From the NCBI GenBank assembly GCA_001567485.1, contig JZRA01000062.1, forward strand, positions 1-64,000: 64,000 bases of DNA, read 5' to 3'. This DNA is from Chloroflexi bacterium OLB13. GTDB taxonomy: Bacteria; Chloroflexota; Anaerolineae; Aggregatilineales; Phototrophicaceae. The number at the start of each line of letters is the position of its first letter. Position 1 is the stretch's first letter. The notes beneath the pieces are model-generated. The model saw only the letters and a program-made list of their open reading frames with translations. It searched no databases and was not told the origin of the DNA. The translations under genes and the position numbers were made by a program. Shown here piece after piece: positions 1 to 8,381 of the stretch.

Positions 1-134
1 CTGGTGTGGCACTGGATTTGGATGATCCGGGCACGTTCCACTAAGCGTACCGCCGCCGTTCGAGAGCGGGCGATCTGCTGGATGATTTCACGCTCGTTCT
101 CACTCCATTCGCGCACCTGTAGTCGGCGAGGCAT
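1..134 (-). CDS. IS630-type transposase, N-terminal fragment cut by the window edge
   Basis: Reading leftward from an ATG at 134, an open frame of 44 codons runs off the window. The peptide begins MPRRLQVREW, then has SENEREIIQQIARSRTAA and VRLVERARII. This is the opening helix-turn-helix pattern of IS630/Tc1-like transposases (ER..I..I.RSRTA..R..ERARI). A strong ribosome site, AAGGAGG, lies nine bases before the ATG. The catalytic DDE domain would lie to the left and is not visible, so it cannot be told whether the element is intact. The family call rests on about 40 residues. Confidence 0.6.
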   Translation of the reverse strand, partial: MPRRLQVREWSENEREIIQQIARSRTAAVRLVERARIIQIQCHT

Positions 135-405
135 CGGCCATCCTCCTTTTTTGCTCCGATTCTACCTCCATTTACCGAATGCACCACTAAGTCGGTGTTC
201 GTAAGTCGAGAGATTCGGTCTCCCATCTTGCAGCGTTAGTTGAGCTATACGGTGCGGCGTTTTCTCATAACTCATCACTCATCACTTTCAACTTCGCGCT
301 TAGACGCTTGTCATCCAAGACCTTATTACCTGCTCACAAGGTATCACGCTTCGTTGGATAAGCTGCCTGCGCCCACGTGGAAAGCCGTAGTCGTGGACGA
401 TAACC
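135..405. other. Intergenic region, probable IS end and a tandem heptamer
   Basis: No gene is seen here. The first 70 bases should contain the right end of the IS630-type element; a likely end lies near 150-205, but its terminal repeat cannot be defined without the other end. At 264-284 a heptamer of the form CTCATMA is repeated three times in tandem. The rest shows no clear promoter or RNA. Confidence 0.4.
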
Positions 406-1131
406 ATGCTCCAAGATGACCTGATCGGATTCGGGCTGCTTATCGCCTATTTCGTAGTCGTAGGCGTACCGCTGCTGTTTCTCAAGGCGGTTGACAGGCT
501 TCCGCTCGAAATCGCACGCAAGTCTTATCATCTGGTCATCACCTTCTCGATTATCCCCATGCTGCGCCTATTCAGCAGTTGGGCGGTCGCCGTCTTCGTT
601 GCGCTGCTGCTGATGGTCGTCGTCTATCTGATTCTCGCACGTATCGAGGACACGACGTTCTTCCGGCGGATCGCGGTTGAACGCGAAAGCGGCGAATTCA
701 AGAGAAGCCTCGTCATCGTACAAGTAACCATCGCCACGTTGATCTTTGTCTTTTGGGGACTGCTTGGCGCGGATTGGAAGTACGTGGCGCTGGTTGCCGT
801 CCTCGCGTGGGGTCTGGGTGATGCAGCGGCAGCGTTGGTCGGCAAGTCCTTTGGGCGTAACCCAATTCAGCACCGGTGGCTGGACGGCAAGAAGACCTAT
901 GAGGGAACATTCGCGATGTTCGCCGTCGCCGGAACGGTCATCTTCTCGACTCTGATACTTTATGCGCAGCAGCCGTGGCATATCAGCCTGTTCGTCGCGC
1001 TGCTCGCTGCGCCCGTCGGCGCCGTTGTCGAGCTGTTTTCACACCGCGGCCTCGATACGATCACCGTCCCGCTGGCAGTCGGTTTCTCCGTGCTCGTGTT
1101 GATGTGCATCTTCACCCTCTTGGGCGCCTAA
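406..1131 (+). CDS. Phytol/dolichol kinase-like membrane protein (phosphatidate cytidylyltransferase-related)
   Basis: A protein of 241 residues with about seven hydrophobic segments. The centre carries AWGLGDAAAALVGKSFGR followed by GKKTYEGT. This glycine-rich signature and the K-(K/S)-x-EG motif are typical of the CTP-dependent SEC59/DGK1/VTE5 polyprenol and phytol kinases. In that family the reaction is phosphorylation of an isoprenoid alcohol in the membrane; the actual substrate here is unknown. The next gene starts one base after the stop, so the two are very likely cotranscribed. Confidence 0.7.
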   Translation: MLQDDLIGFGLLIAYFVVVGVPLLFLKAVDRLPLEIARKSYHLVITFSIIPMLRLFSSWAVAVFVALLLMVVVYLILARIEDTTFFRRIAVERESGEFKRSLVIVQVTIATLIFVFWGLLGADWKYVALVAVLAWGLGDAAAALVGKSFGRNPIQHRWLDGKKTYEGTFAMFAVAGTVIFSTLILYAQQPWHISLFVALLAAPVGAVVELFSHRGLDTITVPLAVGFSVLVLMCIFTLLGA

Positions 1132-1132
1132 C

Positions 1133-1765
1133 ATGGGGGAGCTTTCGCAAAAGCAGGCCGCCAGCCGGGAAAAGACGCTGCTGTTCGCCCTTCTGCTGAG
1201 CCTGCCGGGGCCGCTTGTGACGGGGATCGCTGTGGTGTCAAGCCAGTCATCGACACAGCTCGCCGACTTCATCCGGCGCACCGTGGAACTTGGTGCGCTG
1301 TTCAGCTCATGGTGGATCTTCCGCCACCTTCAGCGCAATCTCGACATGCAGGAATCGAGACGTGTCCGGTTAGAGCGCGCGGCTGGATTGGCCGTCGCCA
1401 GCACGATGATCTGCTCCGGCGTCGTGATGCTGTTGGTTGCGCTGTCCCGGATCGCCATATTCGAACCGAGCGGTCAGGTGACACTCGGCCTTGTGATCGC
1501 AATCCTCGGCCTGATCACAAATGGCGCATTCTGGCGGCGTTACGCGATGTTGACGCGCGAGCAGTTCAGCCCCGTTATCGCAGCCCAACAGCAGCTTTAC
1601 CGCGCGAAAGCCTCACTCGACCTATGCGTCGTCATCGCGCTAGCCGCCGTCGCCATCGCGCCGCTTCACCCAGCGACCCGCTACATCGACGTGTTAGGTT
1701 CTCTCATCGTGGCGGGTTACTTGCTTTGGAGTGGGTTTCGCTCCATCCGGACACCGGTCAAGTAA
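1133..1765 (+). CDS. CDF-like membrane protein (cation-efflux transmembrane domain only)
   Basis: A protein of 210 residues with six hydrophobic segments. The N-terminal half (LPGPLVTGIAVVSS...VELGALFSSW) and the C-terminal YIDVLGSLIVAGYLLWSG..SIR resemble the membrane part of cation diffusion facilitators. The cytoplasmic C-terminal domain of true CDF transporters is absent. The paired metal-binding His/Asp motifs are not obvious, so transport activity is uncertain. It starts one base after the phytol-kinase-like gene, which implies coupled translation. Confidence 0.5.
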   Translation: MGELSQKQAASREKTLLFALLLSLPGPLVTGIAVVSSQSSTQLADFIRRTVELGALFSSWWIFRHLQRNLDMQESRRVRLERAAGLAVASTMICSGVVMLLVALSRIAIFEPSGQVTLGLVIAILGLITNGAFWRRYAMLTREQFSPVIAAQQQLYRAKASLDLCVVIALAAVAIAPLHPATRYIDVLGSLIVAGYLLWSGFRSIRTPVK

Positions 1766-1841
1766 GCGCAGAGTCACCCGCTTCCGCTGCGAACTCTACA
1801 CCATCCGCGATAAATCGGCCGTCGTGAAGGCCCGCCGCTGA

Positions 1842-1847
1842 TACAAT
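1842..1847 (+). promoter_or_regulatory. -10 box (TACAAT) of the alditol-oxidase-like gene
   Basis: TACAAT lies 41 bases before the ATG at 1889. No convincing -35 hexamer is seen at the normal distance. Confidence 0.4.
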
Positions 1848-1888
1848 CGCGTTTTCAGGCGCATCTCTACACGACAAAGGCTCACTCG

Positions 1889-3153
1889 ATGAATACACAA
1901 CCCGAACGCAACTGGTCAGGTAACTACACGTATCGTACGCAGCGCGTAGTCTATCCGCGAACTGTAGAGGACATCCAGAATATCCTCGCATCGAGCACGC
2001 ACGTCGGAGTCATTGGCACACGCCACACATTCAACGATGTCGCCGATACCGACGGCACGCTGATTTCGCTCAGGGACGTTGAGACCGGCATCCACCTCGA
2101 TCCTCGCCTGAGTCGCGTCACCGTGACGGGCAGCGTTACCTACGGGCAGCTCGCCGATGACTTGGACAAACGGGGCTATGCACTGCACAACATGGCGTCG
2201 CTTCCGCACATCTCGGTCATCGGCGCGTGTATGACGGGGACGCATGGTTCGGGTCAACAGCACGGGAACCTCGCCACGGCCGTCGAGGGGATCGAGTTCA
2301 TCGCCGCGGATGGCACGCGTCACCAGCGCACACGCACCGAACACGCCGGGGAGTTCGACGGCCTCGTTGTGGGATTGGGCGCCTATGGCATCGTTACGCG
2401 GATGACACTCAACGTCTTACCGCGCTTCGAGATGCGCCAGAACGTCTATCTCGACCTGCCCTTCGAGCAGGCGCTCACGCACTTTGACGCCATCCAGTCC
2501 AGCGCCTACAGCGTGAGCTACTTCACAGATTGGTCGAGCGACCGGATAAATCAAGTCTGGCTGAAGTCCGTTGTATCCGACAAGACCGATTCCAGCACGT
2601 TGATGCGTGACTTGGGCGCGGTACCGGCCAGCACGCACGTCCATCCGCTGCCGGACTCCAGCGCGGAGCCATGCACAGAGCAGATGGGAGTCATCGGCGC
2701 ATGGCACGATCGGCTGCCGCATTTCCGCATGGGTTTCACGCCCAGCGCCGGTCAGGAAATCCAGACCGAGTACTTCGTCGATCGCGCGCAGTTCACAGCC
2801 GCAGCCCGTGCTGTACGTGAGCTAGGCGCCGAGATCGCGCCCGCGCTGTTCACCTCGGAAATCCGTACCGTTAAGGCCGACACGCTCTGGATGAGTCCGT
2901 GTTACAAGCGGGACGCGTCGGGATTCACTTCACATGGAAGCCGAATCAGGCCGAAGTCGAACGGCTCACGGCCCTGATCGAACATCGGTTGAAGCCCTTT
3001 GACCTCCGCCCACACTGGGGCAAGCTGTTCACCCTATCACCCGAACGTGTTCGCCCCCAATACGAACGGCTTTCGGATTTTCAGCGGCTCGTTCAGCGCT
3101 ATGATCCGGACGGCAAGTTCACCAACGCGTTCCTTCGGCGCTATGTCCTGTGA
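1889..3153 (+). pseudogene. Frameshifted FAD-linked alditol / sugar-lactone oxidase
   Basis: The first frame (1889-2977) encodes an FAD-binding oxidase of the alditol oxidase / gulonolactone oxidase (VAO) family. It has TVEDIQNIL, then GTRHTFNDVADTDGTL, and the FAD-site motif ACMTGTHGSGQQHG. The homology passes through LWMSPCYKRD and then jumps frame to VGIHFTWKP, LRPHWGKLFTL and FLRRYVL, ending at 3153. One base is missing near 2915. With it restored the product would be about 421 residues, the normal size for the family. The family oxidises sugar alcohols or aldonolactones and produces hydrogen peroxide; the substrate is unknown. The break may be a real mutation or a sequencing error. Confidence 0.75.
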
Positions 3154-3247
3154 GTGCGTCAGCGTATTCGTCGAATAGGGGACGTTGTTTGTCCGTTGCG
3201 ACCACCACAGGCGCTTATGCTGCACCCACGGGTCGTGTCCGTGCTGG

Positions 3248-3276
3248 TTGACAGTTAAGAACAAACGTTCTATCCT
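3248..3276 (+). promoter_or_regulatory. Strong sigma70-type promoter (TTGACA-17-TATCCT)
   Basis: A consensus -35 TTGACA (3248-3253) is followed by a 17-base spacer and TATCCT (3271-3276). Transcription would start near 3283, about 31 bases before the BNR gene. This is one of the few promoters in the window with a full -35. Confidence 0.65.
3259..3270. promoter_or_regulatory. LexA-like palindrome GAACAAACGTTC in the promoter spacer
   Basis: GAAC-AAAC-GTTC fits the Gram-positive SOS box (GAACRNRYGTTC). It occupies the last 12 bases of the spacer between the -35 and -10 hexamers. A repressor bound here would block RNA polymerase. The eight fixed bases are expected about once per 65 kb by chance, so the support comes from the position, not the motif alone. 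Confidence 0.4.
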
Positions 3277-3313
3277 TAGGTCACCGTATAGTCATTTCCG
3301 GGGACAGTGACGT

Positions 3314-4429
3314 ATGAGCAGCGTTCGTATTCTGGTCGGCACTCGCAAAGGCGCATTCATTCTACGCTCGGACGAACGGCGCAAAGATTGGACGGTCGAC
3401 GGGCCGCACTTTCCGGGATGGGAGGTGTACCACATCACCGGAACACCCTCCGACCCGAACCGACTCTATGCCTCGCAAACCAGCGGTTGGTTCGGGCAGG
3501 TCATGCAGCGCTCGAATGACGGTGGGGCGACATGGGAAGCGGTGAACAACGAGTTTGCCTACAAGGGCGATCCCGGTACCCATCAATGGTACGACGGCAC
3601 ACAGCATCCGTGGGAGTTCAAGCGCGTTTGGCATCTCGAACCCTCCCCCACCGATCCCGACTCGGTGTACGCCGGCGTTGAGGACGCTGCACTCTTCCAC
3701 ACGGCAGACGGCGGCAAGTCATGGACTGAGCTGGCCGGCCTTCGGGACGTAAAGGGCAGCCTGTGGCAGCCCGGCGGAGGCGGCATGTGTCTGCATACGA
3801 TCATTCTCAGCCCCGACGACCCTAAGCGTATGTACGTCGCGATCTCGGCCGCGGGGGCCTTCCGCACCACCGACGGTGGCGAGACGTGGAGTTCCATTAA
3901 CCGAGGTTTGAAGTCGGAGTTTGAACTCCCCGATGCCGACGCGGAGGTCGGGCATTGTGTCCACAGCATCGCGATGCACCCTTCACGGCCCGAGACACTG
4001 TTCATGCAGAAGCACTGGGACGTGATGCGCTCGGACAATGCCGGCGATTTATGGCATGAAGTCAGCGGCAATCTCCCGTCGGACTTCGGCTTCCCGATCG
4101 CGGTGCATGCGCACGAGCCGGAGACGATTTACGTCGTCCCGATCCTCAGCGACTCCTACCACTACCCGCCTGATGGCAAACTCCGCGTTTATCGCAGCCG
4201 TTCCGGGGGCAACGAGTGGGAAGCGTTGACTCAGGGCCTTCCGCAAAGCGATTGCTACGTGAACATCCTGCGTAACGCCTTCGCGGTCGATACGCTCGAG
4301 TCGTGCGGGATCTATTTCGGGACGACGGGTGGTCAGGTCTACGCGTCGGCGGACTCCGGTGACACGTGGGCGCCGATTGTGCGGGATCTGCCGCCGGTGC
4401 TGTCAATCGAAGCTCAAGTCGTGCCATGA
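3314..4429 (+). CDS. BNR/Asp-box beta-propeller protein (sialidase-like fold)
   Basis: A protein of 371 residues with at least six Asp-box repeats of the form (S/T)-x-D/x-x-G-x-x-[41 protein letters not shown] and SADSGDTW. This is the VPS10/sialidase-like beta-propeller. No signal peptide is visible, so it is probably cytoplasmic. The catalytic Arg triad and Tyr/Glu of true sialidases cannot be assigned, so hydrolase activity should not be assumed. Its stop overlaps the start of the MoaD/ThiS-like gene by ATGA. A strong promoter with a LexA-like palindrome lies upstream. Confidence 0.75.
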   Translation: MSSVRILVGTRKGAFILRSDERRKDWTVDGPHFPGWEVYHITGTPSDPNRLYASQTSGWFGQVMQRSNDGGATWEAVNNEFAYKGDPGTHQWYDGTQHPWEFKRVWHLEPSPTDPDSVYAGVEDAALFHTADGGKSWTELAGLRDVKGSLWQPGGGGMCLHTIILSPDDPKRMYVAISAAGAFRTTDGGETWSSINRGLKSEFELPDADAEVGHCVHSIAMHPSRPETLFMQKHWDVMRSDNAGDLWHEVSGNLPSDFGFPIAVHAHEPETIYVVPILSDSYHYPPDGKLRVYRSRSGGNEWEALTQGLPQSDCYVNILRNAFAVDTLESCGIYFGTTGGQVYASADSGDTWAPIVRDLPPVLSIEAQVVP

Positions 4430-4722
4430 TTCGCGTCACACTTCCGACCCACCTTCGCACGCTCGCGCATATCACCGGCGTTGTTGAAGTCGAGGTAGAC
4501 GCGCCTGTGACGCAGCGCCGCATTGTCGATGCTATCGAGGCAAAGTACCCGATGCTGCGCGGCACGATCCGCGATTCGGCTACGCAGGAGCGTAGGGCGT
4601 TCGTACGATTCTTCGCGCTGGACGAGGACTTGTCACACGAGTCGCCCGACGCCGAAGTCCCGGCCGAAGTGGCGAACGGGTCGCAGGTCTTTCGCATCAT
4701 CGGCGCGATGGCCGGCGGCTAG
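4426..4722 (+). CDS. MoaD/ThiS-family ubiquitin-like protein ending in Gly-Gly
   Basis: A protein of 98 residues starting at the ATG that overlaps the previous stop (ATGA). It begins [14 protein letters not shown], has a beta-grasp pattern ([29 protein letters not shown]) and ends IIGAMAGG. The free C-terminal Gly-Gly is the signature of sulfur carriers and ubiquitin-like proteins that are adenylated by an E1-like enzyme. No E1-like activator (MoeB/ThiF) or MoaE is nearby. The tight coupling to a beta-propeller gene suggests a role other than standard molybdopterin synthesis, but this is inference. Confidence 0.8.
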   Translation: MIRVTLPTHLRTLAHITGVVEVEVDAPVTQRRIVDAIEAKYPMLRGTIRDSATQERRAFVRFFALDEDLSHESPDAEVPAEVANGSQVFRIIGAMAGG

Positions 4723-4744
4723 GCGTCCAGAACCGATATCAAAC

Positions 4745-4788
4745 CCGTGACGCCGCAGGCCCGTACCTGTGGTCTCGCAGCGTCACGG
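4745..4788. other. Long imperfect hairpin between the MoaD-like gene and the helicase gene
   Basis: CCGTGACGC (4745-4753) is perfectly complementary to GCGTCACGG (4780-4788). Inside it, CCGCAGG and CCTGTGG can pair with one G-U. No T-run follows, so it is not a classic terminator. It may be a Rho-independent-like end of the BNR-MoaD transcript or an RNA structure in the helicase leader. Confidence 0.35.
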
Positions 4789-4895
4789 CTCTCCGTGTGT
4801 GCATTACACCGACCGCGACGGCGCTGGCCGCGACCAGCCTTCTCGCGCGAGATGTCTCGTGATACACTACAGCCACACACAACTCCCGAGGTTCA

Positions 4896-6182
4896 ATGCA
4901 ATTCACTGATCTCCAACTGAGTGACCCGCTGCTCAAGGCAGTTCGTGAAAAGGGTTACGATACACCTACGCCTGTTCAAGAGCAGGCGATTCCGCCTGTG
5001 TTGGCCGGCCGCGACCTCATCGGATGCGCGCAGACCGGTACAGGCAAGACCGCGGCGTTCGCGCTGCCTATCCTAGAGCGTATGCTGTCGGCTCGTTCAC
5101 AGCGTCCATCCGAGAAACGCGCGATCCGCGTGCTGGTGCTGACACCAACTCGCGAGCTTGCATCTCAAATTGACGACGAGTTCCGGTCGTTCAGCCGGTA
5201 TACCCCGTTCCGGTCAACCGTCATTTTCGGCGGTGTCGGTCAGGCTAATCAGATTTCGGCGCTTCGTAACGGCGTCGACATCCTGATCGCCACGCCCGGC
5301 CGCCTGCTCGATCTGATGAATCAGGGTTTCGTGCGCCTTGACCGGCTCGAAGTGTTCGTGCTTGACGAAGCCGACCGCATGCTGGACATGGGGTTCATCC
5401 ACGACGTTCGCCGGGTGATTGCGGCGCTGCCGAAGCGGCGGCAGACCCTACTGTTCTCCGCCACGATGCCGCCTGTCATCGAAGAACTAGCGAACTCGAT
5501 TCTGATCGATCCCGCTTATGTCGAGGTGACTCCGCAGGCCACGACCGTCGAGCGCATCGATCAGTCCGTCTTCTTCGTCAGCCGTAAGGATAAGTGCGCG
5601 CTGCTGGTGCATCTGCTCAAGGACTCGCGGATTCGGCGTGTACTGGTGTTTACCCGCACTAAACACGGGGCGAACAAACTGGTCGAACAGCTCGACCGCG
5701 ATTCGATTCGCGCGGATGCCATTCACGGGAATAAGTCGCAGTCGGCACGCGAGCGCGCGCTGCTAAACTTCCGGCAGGGGCGCACACGCGTACTGGTGGC
5801 GACCGACATCGCGGCGCGCGGCCTCGACATCGCGGATGTCACGCATGTCATCAACTTCGACCTACCCAATGAGCCGGAAAGTTATGTGCATCGCATCGGC
5901 CGCACCGCGCGCGCCGGGGCGTCAGGCGTGGCTTATTCCTTCTGCGACAGCGAAGAGCGCGTGTTTTTGCGCGACATCGAGAAACTGATTCGCCTGCGCG
6001 TGCCGGTCGTCGCCGACCATCCCTACCCTGCGCTAAGTTCAGCCGCGCCGACCCATGACGCGCCCACCCGCAATCACGCCCCGACGCCATCAAACGGCAG
6101 CGGCGCCCGCAGATCGCGCCGGCGGCATCCGTCACGGCGCCGGGATGCGTTACCGTCGGGCGCATCGCCACGCCGAAACTAG
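4896..6182 (+). CDS. DEAD-box ATP-dependent RNA helicase (RhlE-type)
   Basis: A protein of 428 residues with all helicase motifs in order: Q-motif ([10 protein letters not shown]), Walker A (AQTGTGKT), [19 protein letters not shown] ([13 protein letters not shown]), SAT (LFSATMP), [21 protein letters not shown] and [10 protein letters not shown]. RhlE-type enzymes remodel RNA in ribosome assembly and mRNA decay. The tail after residue 375 is basic and rich in Arg, Pro and Ser, a likely RNA-binding extension. A hairpin terminator follows 12 bases after the stop. The start ATG has only a weak GAGG ribosome site. Confidence 0.93.
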   Translation: MQFTDLQLSDPLLKAVREKGYDTPTPVQEQAIPPVLAGRDLIGCAQTGTGKTAAFALPILERMLSARSQRPSEKRAIRVLVLTPTRELASQIDDEFRSFSRYTPFRSTVIFGGVGQANQISALRNGVDILIATPGRLLDLMNQGFVRLDRLEVFVLDEADRMLDMGFIHDVRRVIAALPKRRQTLLFSATMPPVIEELANSILIDPAYVEVTPQATTVERIDQSVFFVSRKDKCALLVHLLKDSRIRRVLVFTRTKHGANKLVEQLDRDSIRADAIHGNKSQSARERALLNFRQGRTRVLVATDIAARGLDIADVTHVINFDLPNEPESYVHRIGRTARAGASGVAYSFCDSEERVFLRDIEKLIRLRVPVVADHPYPALSSAAPTHDAPTRNHAPTPSNGSGARRSRRRHPSRRRDALPSGASPRRN

Positions 6183-6193
6183 ACCCACAACTA

Positions 6194-6229
6194 ACGCGCC
6201 GCTGGAAAGTCAGCGGCGCGTGTCTTTTT
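6194..6229 (+). terminator. Rho-independent terminator after the DEAD-box helicase
   Basis: A perfect 11-bp stem, ACGCGCCGCTG / CAGCGGCGCGT, with a six-base loop, is followed by GTCTTTTT. It ends the rightward transcript just before the convergent gyrB stop at 6248. Confidence 0.9.
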
Positions 6230-6247
6230 CAGTCGATTAGAGTGCCG

Positions 6248-8239
6248 TTAGATATCCAGATTCCGGACGCGTTTGGCGTGGGTCTGGATGAAGCGGCGGC
6301 GTGGCGGAACAGCGCTGCCCATTAGCATGTCGAACACCCGATCCGCTTCGGCGGCATCTTCAATCGTGACCTGAAGCAGTGTCCGGCCTTCGGGGTTCAT
6401 CGTAGTCTCCCACAGCTGGTCGGCGTTCATCTCGCCCAAGCCCTTGTAGCGCTGCACCTGCACACGCTCAGGGTTCTTGTAGCGCTTGAGCGCCTTGGCG
6501 AGCAGTTCCTGCTCATGCAGACCGGCCTCGTTGTATATGTACTCGAAGTCCTTACCGTTTCTGATCCGGTAGATCGGCGGTTGAGCGATGTACAGGTTCC
6601 CTGCCTCGACCAACGGGCGCATGTGGCGGAAAAAGAACGTCAGCAGCAGTGTGCGGATATGGCTGCCGTCAACATCCGCGTCCGTCATGATGATCACCCG
6701 ACCGTAGCGTAGGCGTTCGATGGCGAAGTCATCGCTGATGCCTGTCCCCAACGCAGAGATCAGTGCCTTGATTTCGTTGTTGTCGAGCATCTTGTCGAGG
6801 CGTGCGCGCTCGGTGTTCAGAATCTTGCCGCGCAGCGGGAGAACCGCTTGGAAATGCCGGTCGCGCCCCTGCTTGGCCGTGCCACCTGCGCTGTCCCCTT
6901 CGACGATATACACCTCAGCGCCGTCACCGTGGGCCGAACAGTCGGCGAGCTTGCCCGGCAGCGTCGAACTTTCTAGCAAGCTCGGCCCGCTGCGCACGAG
7001 GTCACGGGCCTTCTTGGCCGCCTCACGAGCGCGCTTGCTCGTCATGCACTTGTCGACGATCTTGCGTGCCTCGCGCGGGTTCAGTTCAAGAAAGTCCGTC
7101 AGCGCCTCGCTCACGACCTGAGACACCGCGCCTTGAACCTCCGGGTTCAACAGCTTGACCTTCGTTTGGCTCTCGAACTGCGGGTCGGGATGTTTAATGC
7201 TGACGATGGCGGTGAGGCCCTCCAGCGTATCGCTGCCGCTGAAATTGGCGTCTTTCTCTTTGATATAGCCATTCTTACGCGCGTAGCGATTGATGACGCT
7301 GGTGATCGCCGAGCGAAGCCCCGTCAGATGTGACCCACCGTCCGGCGTGTTGATGGTGTTGGCGAACGCAATCTCTGTCTCGGTCGACGCGTCGGTATAC
7401 TGAAACGCGACCTCCACCCCTACGGTATACGTGCCGTGGTCGTTGGTATAGTCGACATCGCGATCCGCGTACACGGGATCATGCAGCGCGTCACGGTTAC
7501 GGTTGAGATACCGCACAAACGAGGCAAGGCCGCCCTCGAAGTAAAACGTGATCTCGCGCGCAATCGGCTTCACACGCTCATCACGAAGCGTCATCGTGAC
7601 TTTACGCGTCACGAACGCCATTTCGCGGAACCGCGCAGCCAGTGTCGCGAAGCTAAATTCGTTCTGATCCATCACCGTATAGTCAGGTTGGAAGATCTGG
7701 GTGGTTCCGGTCGATTCGTCATCACCCAACACACAGATTTTCTCGACCGGTGTGACGGGAATACCCTGCCGGTATTCCTGCCGCCACAAATATCCGTCAC
7801 GCCGCACTTCCGACACCAAGCGTGAGGACAGCGCGTTCACAGCCGAGACACCGACGCCGTGCAAGCCGCCCGACACCTTATAGGCGCTGCTGTCGAACTT
7901 GCCGCCGGCGCCGATACGTGTCATGACAAGTTCAAGCGTCGAGATTTTCTCTTTCTCGTGTAGGCCGACAGGAATACCGACGCCATTATCGGAGACCGAC
8001 ACGTAGTTGTCGTCGTGCAGCGTGACGATGATTGTGTCGCAGCGGCCGGCGAGCGCCTCGTCGATCGCGTTGTCAACCACTTCGTAAACGAGGTGGTGCA
8101 GCGCGCGAACGTCGGTTCCGCCGACGTACATACCGGGGCGCTTGCGCACGTGCTCCAATTGGCTGAGCGCCTGAATGTTGGACTCGGTGTACGCGGCGAC
8201 CTGAGTCCCCGCGGTCTTACGCTCTTTGGTGGCTGTCAT
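6248..8239 (-). CDS. gyrB: DNA gyrase subunit B
   Basis: A protein of 663 residues, the common short GyrB length. The GHKL ATPase domain has [21 protein letters not shown] and [15 protein letters not shown]. The transducer follows, with [11 protein letters not shown] near residue 350. The TOPRIM domain has EGDSAGG and [11 protein letters not shown]. The C-terminus has [10 protein letters not shown] and ends RVRNLDI. Together with GyrA (not in the window) it introduces negative supercoils using ATP. ParE is a close relative, but the overall pattern and length favour GyrB. It converges on the helicase gene. Confidence 0.95.
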   Translation of the reverse strand: MTATKERKTAGTQVAAYTESNIQALSQLEHVRKRPGMYVGGTDVRALHHLVYEVVDNAIDEALAGRCDTIIVTLHDDNYVSVSDNGVGIPVGLHEKEKISTLELVMTRIGAGGKFDSSAYKVSGGLHGVGVSAVNALSSRLVSEVRRDGYLWRQEYRQGIPVTPVEKICVLGDDESTGTTQIFQPDYTVMDQNEFSFATLAARFREMAFVTRKVTMTLRDERVKPIAREITFYFEGGLASFVRYLNRNRDALHDPVYADRDVDYTNDHGTYTVGVEVAFQYTDASTETEIAFANTINTPDGGSHLTGLRSAITSVINRYARKNGYIKEKDANFSGSDTLEGLTAIVSIKHPDPQFESQTKVKLLNPEVQGAVSQVVSEALTDFLELNPREARKIVDKCMTSKRAREAAKKARDLVRSGPSLLESSTLPGKLADCSAHGDGAEVYIVEGDSAGGTAKQGRDRHFQAVLPLRGKILNTERARLDKMLDNNEIKALISALGTGISDDFAIERLRYGRVIIMTDADVDGSHIRTLLLTFFFRHMRPLVEAGNLYIAQPPIYRIRNGKDFEYIYNEAGLHEQELLAKALKRYKNPERVQVQRYKGLGEMNADQLWETTMNPEGRTLLQVTIEDAAEADRVFDMLMGSAVPPRRRFIQTHAKRVRNLDI

Positions 8240-8381
8240 GCGTTCCTCGAATCAGGACACCAGCCCGCATCGTGATACGTCGGGCAGGTGACGAACTGGC
8301 CTCGGTTCGGCCCAAGATTGTCTGACATTTGTTCTGTATTTTACCCGAAAACGGCGTGTTTCGCAATCGGCGCAAACGCCG

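Noticed and set aside
264..284. Possible CRISPR-like or satellite repeat
   Set aside because: Only three tandem 7-base units with no spacers; too short for CRISPR and no cas gene in the window.
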